This document shows, piece by piece, positions 51,401 through 63,400 of a DNA stretch of 64,000 nucleotides. Position 1 is the stretch's first letter, and each line of letters starts with the position of its first letter. The stretch covers positions 14,819,681 to 14,883,680 of the forward strand of contig OZ025277.1 in NCBI GenBank assembly GCA_964019165.1, in the 5' to 3' direction. The DNA is from Mastigias papua. Its lineage: Eukaryota; Cnidaria; Scyphozoa; Rhizostomeae; Mastigiidae. The notes beneath the pieces were generated by a model, which ran no database searches, was not told the DNA's origin, and was given only the letters and a program-made list of their open reading frames with translations. A program made the position numbers and the translations under genes.

Positions 51401-54400
51401 ATCAGGCAATTTCCGCTTCAACCGCTTACTGAGTTTTTTCATTCAAATTTTTCTGGTAGGTGGTGTTGTGTCAGTATTTTGCAATTTCAACAATGCTTTA
51501 GTGCAAACCACCTTTCTCGATGTTTTCACTTCATTTTTTGCGCAAATTTTTGTGGCCTTGCCAGGAAATCGGCAAAATATCTGCGAAAATGTAGGCTAAA
51601 TGTGGAAGGGTTTGGTGGACCGTCGCGGTATAGCAGTTGAGGTGTCCTCTAGTTTTGATAATACAGCTTGCCTTAGATGCTTAAAGATTTGAATTCACTT
51701 GTAAAATATGGGCACACTTACAATTCTTTTTTTGTAAGAACTAGCTAACTTGGGTCGAGGCTCGATGTTCTAAATTTTTTTTTGATAATGTTAGGCTCAA
51801 ATGCTGTTAATATTGTTCTTTTCTTTTTAAGAGTGATTTTTGCAATATTTGAGAAGCTGCATACAGTATATAATTTTTAGGACATTGGGTGGGGCTACGT
51901 TTGAAAATGGGGTAACGATTGATGATGTTCACTGAGAAAATCATCAGAATTTGTTTGGCAAAATATGTGAGTAGTTGAGTGCTTGTGCAAGGTCCTAGCT
52001 TAGGCTGAATATGTTCTAGCAGTGTTCTTGTTTTGTTGGCAAATGAAGAGCCTCAATGTTCTTATAGAAACTCTCTTCTTATATACCAATGGTGCGTTTG
52101 ATACTCGAGTTGAAGTAAAGTTTACAAATATTCTATAGCACTGACGGCCTATTCTACGAGGCGAGGAAGAACTTTCTGAATATAATTAGATTTTGATAGG
52201 TAGACATTTATTGGTTCTTACATAGAATTGCCGATATGAAAGGATATTTGCTTTAATGATAGTTGTATTCATAAAAATAAAAAATTAATTATTACTTGAA
52301 TTGAAATGATGTGATAATCAAATGAAGCTTTCGGAATTTAATGTAATTAGCTCATAGTTTGATGAATACGTTCCGGAAATTCTCACCTGGCATAGCAGGG
52401 GCGCTGCTATGTTTTTGGCCTAATTGCTCTTAAATGAATTTGTAATTTTCTTTTATGCTGCTATATGAAACTGCCAAGAAAGAAATCCCACAATCCTAAG
52501 TAGGCCTATATTTGGTCAGCTGATAGCTTAGAATTAGTGTTTCAGTTAAAATATTGTACTCGCTCCTCCGTGGGAACAGTTTATATATTGTATCTGCGAG
52601 GGGACTGCTGTTTTTATTTTTGACCCGTATGCGGAGAGATTTTTTTCACATCCGGAAGAAAGTTGTGATGGTGAGCAATTAGCTGTGTACAATGGGCGTA
52701 AGTCGAAATCCAGCCGACTTGTAGACTCTGAAATCTCATTTGGTAGCCAATGGATAAAAATGAATAAATTAATTGATTAATATAGAAGTTTGTTGAACTG
52801 TACAATATTTTTTCAAGTTATTAATCCCTTATAAATTATTTTTAATTGTATGACATTAACTATCAGCTATCTGAAGTTATTCATCTGTTTTCGTCAAGTA
52901 TCTGTCAAGTTTAATTGTCTCCTCTATGTGTGGATCAAGCCTTAAATGCAATCACTTTCCGACTTGCATTTTTAGATATCTCAACTCGTTTTTATGTGTG
53001 TCTCGCTTCCTTTTACTTTTTCCTCCCCCATTGCAAGAGACTTTTTGTTGTCTATTTATCTTTTGTTGGAACATCAATTTATGTGCTTTGTTCCCAATTT
53101 GGAATCGAGGGGAGTCACGCTACAGATACGTGGCGTACCGAAATCTTAGGTTTGTTGTACCCCAGCGTATTTTGATAAGACAAAAGAGGTTATGGATGGA
53201 GTTGAGTATGTATAGAGTGTACTGGCGTAAACATTTTGAGCATTTGACGGAGATCTGTGGCGTACACACAAGTGTACGATTCCACACTGGCTTTTTTCCT
53301 CTGATTTGTCTATCATTTACTAATGACTATACCAGTTACATCAGCACATGCTTTCGCCGGATGTCCCCATTTAGTCCTGCCTTGTCAAAAGTCGAAGAAC
53401 AGCAGACACTGCTCCTTAAGTTCTAAAGAAGGAAATAGTGACAAAGTCATTTTGATAGTCTGTTTTGTATTTTGCCTGAAAATGAATGAATTTTTATATC
53501 AATCTTCTTGTTCATATTACCAATATTTGTTTTGTTGACGATGGATTAAACCTTGAAGATAGAATCAACATGAGTTACCTAGAAAAGGTAGATGTCTCAC
53601 CGGTTCTTACGAAGGAGCTCTGAATAATTAAGACGATTTTTAACTTGTGTTCTTGTAACTCAGATATTTATTGTTACGTCAGAGAGTGAGCACAGTGTGA
53701 TCCCCGGTTCACAGCATTGATACAAGTTGCCTTGATATAATTTCTAATAATGTCGCGTTGATATTGTTACGATCTAGACGGGGATTTGTGCTTGCATTAA
53801 ACAGAAGAGAAAGCATGTGAAAGTTAGAAGAGCATGCTGTCGTCAGATATTACAAATGAGTTTATGTTGCAAAACTAAAAAGATTTACGTTTCTCCTCAG
53901 CCATGTCAGCTACCAAAGGCTCGTCCATACAGCCAGTTGATGTCCATCAAAGGGAAAAGGTGGTACAGACCAAACGACAGATTTCAGCGAATGATACTCA
54001 ACAACAGGATCAAGCTGCTGCTATCTTTTTTGCCAAGTAAGTTTCCATTTCTTCAGCCACATTTCCCGGATTGCCTAAGTAGCCGTTCTTCCAATAGGCA
54101 CAATTGTGACATGCATCCTGTTAGGGATAGGTATGAATGAAAAGATGTTCTTGTGTTTTTGTAGTTTTGCGAGCAGAACCCATGTTGTAGCCCTGAATTG
54201 TTAATTAGTAGTTGCTTTATGACCCAACTTGACTTATCATATTACAGATTTCTGCCTGTTCTATAGGGGGCTTCGTATAGTGGCCTTCAACCGCACCCCT
54301 TCTCGGTATTAATTTAAGTGGATCACCAAGTGCGACTGTTTCCTTGGGTCATAGCTTGATTGCATGCGAATAGTATTTAAACCGTGGAAGTAAGTGTTCA

Positions 54401-57400
54401 AAAGCCATAGATTCCTTAATTTTGAGAGTATGGAGTAAAGTTTCAAAATGTCTGGTTTGTTTATTAATCTTGTTAAGGCAAGTGATCCGCAGAAGCCTTT
54501 TAACATGTTTTAAATAGGGGTGATAGCAAAAGTTGCTATATTCACTTAAACTTGAAATTAAATGCGATTTTACTGAACCATTCATGAATGGTTTATGGTT
54601 TAATGAATGATTTTAAGATCTGAAGTTGGGGTTTCCAGTTCGCTTTTGCGCCTTGCCTCTAGGTCCATGTGCGGTGGCCTCTGCGCATTAAGAAAACCTT
54701 ATGTGGATATTTCGTTGCGACAATTTCTCAAATCTGTTTAGCGGAAATTCAACATCGTTTTGATTTTCAGTGTAGTGATCCGGATCTTTAGCACCGTAGT
54801 CAATGTTTTCATTTTCCATGCGTGCTTCTAGTGTGGCTTAAAACATGCATGAGATTGCGCGGTTGAACACGAGACGCTGCTACTGTCAGAGATTATGCTA
54901 TTGCAGGATATCGACGCAGCAACTGTGTGCTTGATTTTTCAACAAACGATAGTTTTTAACAGTTCATGGATTTCTCACTGTTCAAAGATTAGTATATTGG
55001 TGTACTTGCGATGCGTAGAACAGGCCTGTCTTCGTTAAACACTCACTCTGCAGAATTAGTACATTTTGCGCTATTTTCGCCCAAGAGGCACTTAGCTGTT
55101 TATGATTCATTGCCGATGCAATTTTTGCCAAAATGGTTGGAACAACAAGGTGATAACTTTTTAGGGGATTTTATCTCTGCGCTAGAACAGTTCAACTACT
55201 TTATTCGCCTATCTTATCTTTCTCCCTAATCACTTGTCGTTATATCGGTATTTACTTTAGTACGTTCTCTTTTAAATGATGCTATGTTTAGTTTATTAGT
55301 AATTATTAGTTTTGTCAATTTCATTTTTTCGGGCTTGTTTGTTTTGCCTTTCCTTGCTTCTTTCTTTATTTTAACGGCTTTTTTGGACATCGGGTTGACG
55401 GACATGATCTTAGTTCGTCTAAGTAGCTAGTTTCAATTGTTCCAAATATGAGAGTTTTTTATCAGATATTATGTCAAATTTCTCTTATCCTAACGACAGA
55501 CTGACGGTGACTTTAGTTCAGTTTATAAATTCATCGTTAAGTGCGAAAATGGTGTTGTGTTGAGGCGAAAATGTGTAGTTGGAATGGTGAAAAAGACAGA
55601 TCATACATATCCCTCCGTCTATAAAATTTGCCTCAAACACATTGCTACTTATTTGTATCAACAATCAGTTGTTTTGAGTGAAGCAACAATCACGCAGATC
55701 ACAAACTCATACTGACCAAACTTACATAGATCATTAAGTCAAACCGATCATACAATCACTCAAATCCCTCAATCATACTGATCGTAAAATCAACATCAGT
55801 TAAATGTATTTAGTAGACGTTGTATAAAATATAAATTACGTTATTTATTCTCATTTCAAAACATGTTTTTTATTTTATTTGATATATTGTTGGCTGGATG
55901 AGGGGATTTGAATCTAGAGTTCACGATAGATGACATCGGTTGATCTTCTGTAGCTGAGTCAACCAAAGCGTGTGATTAAAATCTGTCAAATTAATATCAT
56001 TACTTTTTCCTATGGTTTTTTTGTTCACATTTTACAGGCAATCGAAAAAGTCAACTTTTGTCGGTCGCGCAGATTAATTTTGTGGATAGGCCTTGATAAC
56101 AGTGCGCCATTATTAATTAGTCTCGAGTGGTGGCTGCTCTTGTAGAATAGTAAACCAATTTCATGGTTGAGATCAGCAAATATCTTGTTTGTAGCTTCAT
56201 CCTATCTAGCAAATTTACTTCAATTACACACATGACTATCTCAATAAAATTACGAGGAATTATTTTGGCTTTAAATTTACCTTTGTTTGCATTTTTGTAA
56301 CTGGCAGGAATTAATTTTTGGTTATGAAAGCTACATCTCAGTGTGTGCAGACGTTTTGTTTCACATCGTTAAGTGAATAGTTGTAAGGAAAGGCCAAAGA
56401 GAGGCTTCTGGTCAGGACTCTTGCTGTGCCCTTTATGGTGCTGTAATTCGGCAAGAGAACACTAAATTCTTAACGATTGTGGTAGCTTGAGATTTGGATG
56501 TGTGGTTATGAAACAGCGTCGTGACCTAGCGAAAGTATTCCTAACAGTACTGAATGAACAAATAGAGAAAGCCAGCGAGATAATTTGTCTGTTTGATTTC
56601 TAAATCATTTGAAATATTGTTATGCTCAATGATTCCTTGAAAATTTTATTGAGGACTTAGTCGCATAATACGAAAAGTTTTTTAGAAATGTGGATAAGTT
56701 TGCAGTTAGTGTGCCGTTTCATGAAGGAGAATAGACGTACCGCAGCACAGACACACGACACGACACGACACGACACGACACGACACGACACGACACGACA
56801 CGACACGACACGTTCTTTAATTTATAGCCTTTATGTGGATTTCCCAATCACTCTTCTGTGCGTTTATTTTGGGTTAATATATAAGAGGATTAGACCCCCT
56901 ATCTGACTTTAAGATGTATTTTAGCAACTCTGCTTAGATATCGTATGAAAATTTTTGAGTAATTTATGAGCTTCGAGTCCATTTCTTTATTGTAATCGTT
57001 CATTACAGAGCTGCGCAGAAGTTCAACATACCTGCAAAGAAGAAGTCTCGAAAATCATATCATAAGGCGCAGTACGACATGACGCAGGACAACGAGGATG
57101 ATATTCAACTCTTCCCTACAAATTACAGCCGATGTATCAGTCGCAACCCACCCTCAAACCCACCAGGATTGTTCAAATATATGGGAAGAAGAGTTGATGG
57201 GAAGGTATGTTTTTGCTCCACAGACATATTCCATTTTGTTGGGTTACACTGATAGTTATTTCGGATGAGGTTCTCGTTGTCCTTTCGATTCCTTTGCTCT
57301 TTGTAGTTGCCTCAAAGAAGTACTTGCTGAAAATAATAGTTTTGTACAGTCAACTTTGTAGCAATTCCCTCAACTAAAATAGAAGGCTTTGAGGGTGGCT

Positions 57401-60400
57401 ATAAATTTATCACAGAAAATTTATCCTCTTGCATGTTCTTTTTGTTATTTTCTTATGTATTTCTTGCACGTTTAACACCTTTTTGTACTGTGATATTTGC
57501 TGTGGCATTTGTTGCGACACACAAATACACAGCACACACAGTCTTTGGGCTATATCAACCATCAGGCCTCTCGAGTGTTTTATGATCCGTCAAGAGCTTA
57601 TTTACATCAAGCCTCCGTCACCTATATGTATATGTAAACTGTATACTACCTTGATGTCCGCGTGACATATTTGAAGATACCACACCTCATTGAGGCTAAC
57701 CAACAATTTTATCAAAAAATGGCACATAGTCTGTTGTGAATATGATAATCAGCTGCAATATTTTGCGCTCACTTAAAGTCACACGGCAAGAATTGCTAAC
57801 AAATATTTGTCTGAACAATGCAAGAAGGGCACTCCAGATTTATGCAAAGTAAATATTAGGTTTTAATCCAATGCTGCTATTTAAGTTTGCTGCTAAAAAC
57901 CTTGAAATTTTTATAGGTCAGCACCTTATTTTCATTGTCCCATGTGTTAAGCTTCTTGCCATGTGGCATTCTCATACTCAGTTGGATCTGGTTTTCTCCT
58001 ACCAATGATTCAAAATGTCCCAATTCTTTTCCGACTGGAGAACTGGTTCTTTTTCCAGATGATAGGCAGTCTTTTGGAACGGTTGATGATAAAAGTGCGA
58101 CACGTTGTGCAAGAATAGTTAGCAATTTTATATGGAGAATTTTTTTGAGATATTTTATTCTTGAGGCTAGCTAATGCTCCTCAAGTTTCATGTAAATTTT
58201 ATTTCCAACCCAACTTTAAGATTACTTCAGAAATAATTGTTAATAGTTTTCACTTTATTTTATCTCCACAATGTGGAATCACGCGATTCTTTTCAATAAA
58301 ATTTCTTGAGCTGAGGTAATGTGTGACACAGCATCATCGTTTTCTACCATTGTGCCTTTTCTACTTGTCAGGTCAAGATAATGTTGCGCATTGCCGCTAG
58401 TCCATCGGACAATGGAAGTTGTGCACCTCTATTGCGTGTCGATCAACGCAGAAAGCAAGTGACATTGTTGGAGCCGAAGGATAAAGAAGACAAGTCTCTC
58501 AAAGCTTTGGGCCTAACTGCAGCCCCGAAGTTGTTTGCCTTCGATGCAATATTCGAGTCTTCTGCAACAAAGGTAAATACACGAGGGTATTGTTTTGAAA
58601 AATATGTTTTTGAAACTTTTTGAAATTTCGATGTATCGACGACTCTTGTTCTGCTGCAGGGCCTTTTTGGAGAGTGTTGATCAAATTATTTAATTTCGTA
58701 TTGAACATTGAGTTTTACTCTTTGTATCTGGAATTCACGTTCATGATATATTTAACTCATTCCACTTTTTTTAACTTCAGACTGAAATTTGTTCATCTTC
58801 ATTGCTGGATGTTTTACATTCTGTCATAAATGGCGGATATGGATGCCTTTTGGTATATGGAAGTGGAGGACTTGGTAAACTAGCCATTTGGTTTTTTCCT
58901 CATCATTTTAACCTTTGGTTCCCCATAGTTTTATGCAGCTTTAAATCTTGATACTTTTTTGCTGTTTTGTCCGCACGAGCGGAGATTTCCACTTATATAG
59001 CATCCGTCCCCATTTGATTAAGATTAAGCCCGATGGAAATTGTAGTTTCATAGTTAAACCTTCATAGTTAAACCTTGTCAGAAAATGTAGAAAGTATTTT
59101 TCGGTTGTAGTTATGGCCACATGATACGAACAAGCCAATCAAGGACAATTATATAAACACTTAATTATAAAGTTGTCTTTTTGATACATATTTCCTTCTT
59201 GTGTTTTAAGGCAAAACAGATACAATGATTGGTAGAGACGATTCTGCTGCAAGCCTTGGCGTAATCCCCCGTGCAATTTCATGGTTGTATACCCTGATCG
59301 AAGACAGCAAACAAAGGTGATTTTAGCTCACAAGTAGATTGCATGATGCATCATGCTTCATGATGTTCAGTTTTGTTCTCTGTAGCTTCATAAACTTTCT
59401 GCATTTTATGCTTCTTTATTCTCCTCTACTTGCTTCTTTTCTTTCTTTTAGATATAGTCTTATTTTCTTTGCAGAAATGGGGCGCGATTTTCGGTCCGTG
59501 TCTCAGCAATAGAAATTGTTGGTAGGTCGGAAAACTTAAAAGATCTATTATCAGAACAGGCTTCTGGTAAGTGATCCGTTCTCTCAAAAGTGAAAATGAT
59601 TTCATTTCTTTCTATTCATTTTCGTATTTCCACTGGGTTTTAATATCTGCCAGTGTATGCCGTTGTGTTTTGTTTAGTATTATATTTATATATTACATAT
59701 TTACATAAACAGAAGACCATCATGAAAAGCACTGCAAATGACTGGGGCTTTCTTCCAGGAGATTTGACGTTAGGCATGGTGTCAATGTTGAGCTCTTTGT
59801 TGACCATTGATATTTGTTCTATTTAGGTGGTAGTAGCACGAGCAGTAATGGAACGTCGCCTGGGATATATCTAAGAGAGGATCCTATTGGCGGTGTTCAA
59901 GTATGTATCTTTTGATTTGCTAGGGCTGATTACAATTTTTGTTTGTTATTCATGTAAACGTCTTATGGCGATGGCTGCTTACACAGGCTGAACTGCAGGA
60001 GATATCTGCAGTCTTTTTGAAGCTCGTTGCAATTCAGGCCGTATTGCTGGAGACTTAAATCCCTTACAAGTCAATTAAACAGTGAAGAACTCGAGATACT
60101 AGATTTTGTTAAATTGTCCATGATATCGTTGAGTATCTTGTTTTATGATATCTGCATGTTTGTTTATGATTGACCTATTTGAATTGATAACGACAGCACA
60201 ACCTTGACGTAGCACTGATATTTTTTTGTATTTTTATCATAGCTATCCAATTTGAGTGAGCTCAGGGCACCAACTGCTGAGAAAGCATCTTTTTATCTTG
60301 ACGCTGCACTTGCTGCTAGGACAAATGTGCCCGTCAATTGCAAAGGTACGTCAGCGTATTAGTCTTGTGCACGACGTACGTGTAATTGAAATTACACAAT

Positions 60401-63400
60401 AGTAATGTATTGATATATGCTGATCGTGTTTTGTTTGTTATTTTGTGCATTAGATTAGTTCGTTTTTTCCCACGTATGCGACAGTGTTGTCCTAAGTTTG
60501 TTTGAATGTTGTTTTAAGTGGATTGAAGATTTTATTATTGTTTATACCAAGTGTCCGTGAATGTTACTTGGGTTTTGTTACATTGTGCAGTCTGTTACTG
60601 TATAGTAACCAGTTTTATTGCTATGTATACCAAGTGTCCGTGAATGTTACTTGGGTTTTGTTACATTGTGCAGTCTGTTACCGTATAGTAACCAGTTTTA
60701 TTGCTATGTATACCAAGTGTCCGTGAATGTTACTTGGGTTTTGTTACATTGTGCAGTCTGTTACCGTATAGTAACCAGTTTTATTGCTATGTATACCAAG
60801 TGTCCGTGAATGTTACTTGGGTTTTGTTACATTGTGCAGTCTGTTACCGTATAGTAACCAGTTTTATTGCTATGTATACCAAGTGTCCGTGAATGTTACT
60901 TGGGTTTTGTTACATTGTGCAGTCTGTTACCGTATAGTAACCAGTTTTATTGCTATGTATACCAAGTGTCCGTGAATGTTACTTGGGTTTTGTTACATTG
61001 TTTCATTACATACATTGTTTTTTGTTACATTAACAAGTTTTATTGTTTTGTATAATTGTATTGAATGAGTCCTTAATTAGCTGTAACATTACAGGCTGAT
61101 TGAAACGTTCAAGGATTGGCTTCTGGCATTTAGTAATTTTGTGTTTAATTTCCTTCTTTAGAATCTCTTGATATTACTGAGCATCAAGGAAGCCACATGA
61201 TTTTCACTCTTCATGTTTACCAATATCGAATTGACAAGACAGGCAGAGGAGGACGTAAGTTTTTATTTGGAAACTGATCGAAGAACCATTAACTGTAACC
61301 TAGAGCAAGAGTATGGGCGAGTGGCCAAGTGGTTAGAGCGCTTGACTGCTGAGCAAAACATCGGTGGTACGAGCCGAACCCTCGGATCATAGTTGGGATG
61401 TTCGCCCACTGTCCACCCAGCAGCAAATGGGCACCTGATGGCAATACTAGGGAAGTTAAAGGCAACAGGGAAAGGAATTGGCCACCCTTCCTTACTATGC
61501 CGGCGGCTCAGGATAAGTGTCCCTCTAACGGGCACTCACCCAACGTACGGAATCGTATATGGGACTCACCTTTAACTTTACCTTTAGAGCAAGAGTAATC
61601 AAACCGCGGCCACATGCGGCTCCCTGCCCTTTTACATTCAACGAGGAAACATTAATTTAAGTCAATAGATACATGGCGTTAATTTCTCTTGCAAATCACA
61701 AAAAATAGTGCCCTTTTTCTATGTTGAACAAAGCAAGAGCATATTGTCACTATTATCTCTCTCGTGCATCACTTAATCTCCTGAATTTTTGTTGTATGTG
61801 GTTCTTATGCTAATGGGCCTTGGGCACCCCTAGTTTATAGAATAACAAAGAACCATTTTATTCGATTTTTAGCAACATTTAGAACATTATTTGAGTTATG
61901 TTTATTTTGTTCAGTTCAAGGTGGTCGATCGAGGTTACATCTAATTGATTTATCGGCCTGGCCTAAAGACTCATTTACGGATGGTAGTTGCCATTCTGCT
62001 CCTTCGCAAGGTGCTCTCGGCAAGATTGTTTTGTCTATGTTGAATGGAACTAAGCAAGTAACACACAAGTAAGCCATGATCAAAGTCATCAGTTTTCGTC
62101 CACTATGTTATTCGTTTAAAACACACGCCATTTTAGCAAGACACTCGCAGTTGAATACAATCTTTCTGTTCTCCTCTGCAGCCTGGTTTGCTGTTAACCA
62201 TATTTTTATTTTTGTTCTTAATCTTTTTCTTAACCTTCTTAACCTTTAACCTTAAACCTTTTTGTTTAGGGACAGTAAAATTGCCCGCCTTTTAAAAGAT
62301 TCAGTTGGAAATCCAACTTGTAGAACGACAATTATCAATCATGTGTCACCTGATGAAGATCATTACGCGGAAACTCTTGCCACTCTAGAAATGGCGTCTA
62401 AGATTAGTCGCTCAAGAAGAAGAAAAAACAAGGTTGCACTTTGATCTTTTGAGTTCAATTTTTTTGCTATCATTGGGACAATATTTGCTAATTTAGAACT
62501 TCAAATCTGAGCTTTGCTTCTGCATGAGACTTTTGTAGTAAATGGTATTAAGCTCTGTGTTGGCAGAATGAGGATTTATTTTCGTAGTTGTACGAATTTT
62601 CGTGAGATTAGACAGATTTTATGATGGTTGATGGTATCAGTAAATTAGCTTGTAGGGATTTAGTCAGCATATTTGCTGCTTATCTCTTGCATCGTCAACA
62701 TCACGTTCTGCAATAGAATGCTGATTCAGGGAATTTGCAAGAACCCTTTGGTTGGAGGATATAGCCTTCAATTCTTTGAATGTACCTGATTTTCTCTATA
62801 TAATGACCTAATTTTACTTAAATCTTCCCATGATCATAGAAGTTGGGGGTGTCACACCCCCACACCCCCACACCCCAAGTAACTACGTCGTTTTCAGCAT
62901 TTGTTTGTTCATTCCTCTCATTTTGCCCCTTGCAGGGTCTGGGCTGACCCTGAACTCAGTTACCGCCTGCCATTTGTTAAAAAATGAGGTGAATGAGTCG
63001 GCTGCATTGACTCCACTCCATCACCCCCCCCCCCACTCTCCCCCTTTCCCCTCAACAGTTGCTTGGCAGAACTGCAGCCCAAGCTGCTGAGCCGGCTTTC
63101 ACTGACGGCTCCAGCCTGGTTGGCAGTTTGCCACAGGTAATCAGCAAGTGTTCTAATTCTAGACCTCTGCGAATTAACTCACTTTTAACTTGGAATTAGT
63201 ATCTCCCTGTTCCTGTTCACCACCACAAAGAGACGTCCAACCATGGGCTGGCTATTGTAACCATCATCTTCATCATCATAATCATGTCTTGTTTATTTTA
63301 TAAGTGTCCCCTACTAGTTGATGGCCTCTTTTCTTTGTAGTTAAGAACAATCTCTTTAAATTTGTTTTAGTATTGTAACACCAGTTCGTCCGGTGGAGAG

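Larger units (their letters stand above)
61255..61914 (+). other. KIF26 intron 11
   Basis: GTAAGT to TGTTCAG, 660 bp. The SINE and its duplicated target site occupy 61301-61597. Confidence 0.88.

Noticed and set aside
53817..54140. 107-codon frame overlapping KIF26 exon 3
   Set aside because: It is in a different frame from the exon that carries the FFAK motif, and the splice phases support the other frame.
56688..56906. Thr-Arg-His-Asp repeat protein
   Set aside because: Translation of the CGACA microsatellite within KIF26 intron 3.
60502..61055. Series of near-identical 60-70 codon frames ([14 protein letters not shown]...)
   Set aside because: They are the same 83-bp repeat read in successive frames. 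The period is not a multiple of three, so every frame ends in the same stop.
61314..61400. tRNA gene
   Set aside because: Box A is good but box B is degraded, the acceptor stem cannot be paired convincingly, and the sequence continues into a 190-bp body flanked by target duplications, so it is a SINE.
61263..61535. 90-codon minus-strand frame
   Set aside because: Antisense of the SINE.
62935..62990. Second alternative exon in intron 13 after CCCCTTGCAG
   Set aside because: The acceptor is good, but in the frame that fits exon 13 the segment meets a TGA within four codons, and no clean in-phase donor follows.
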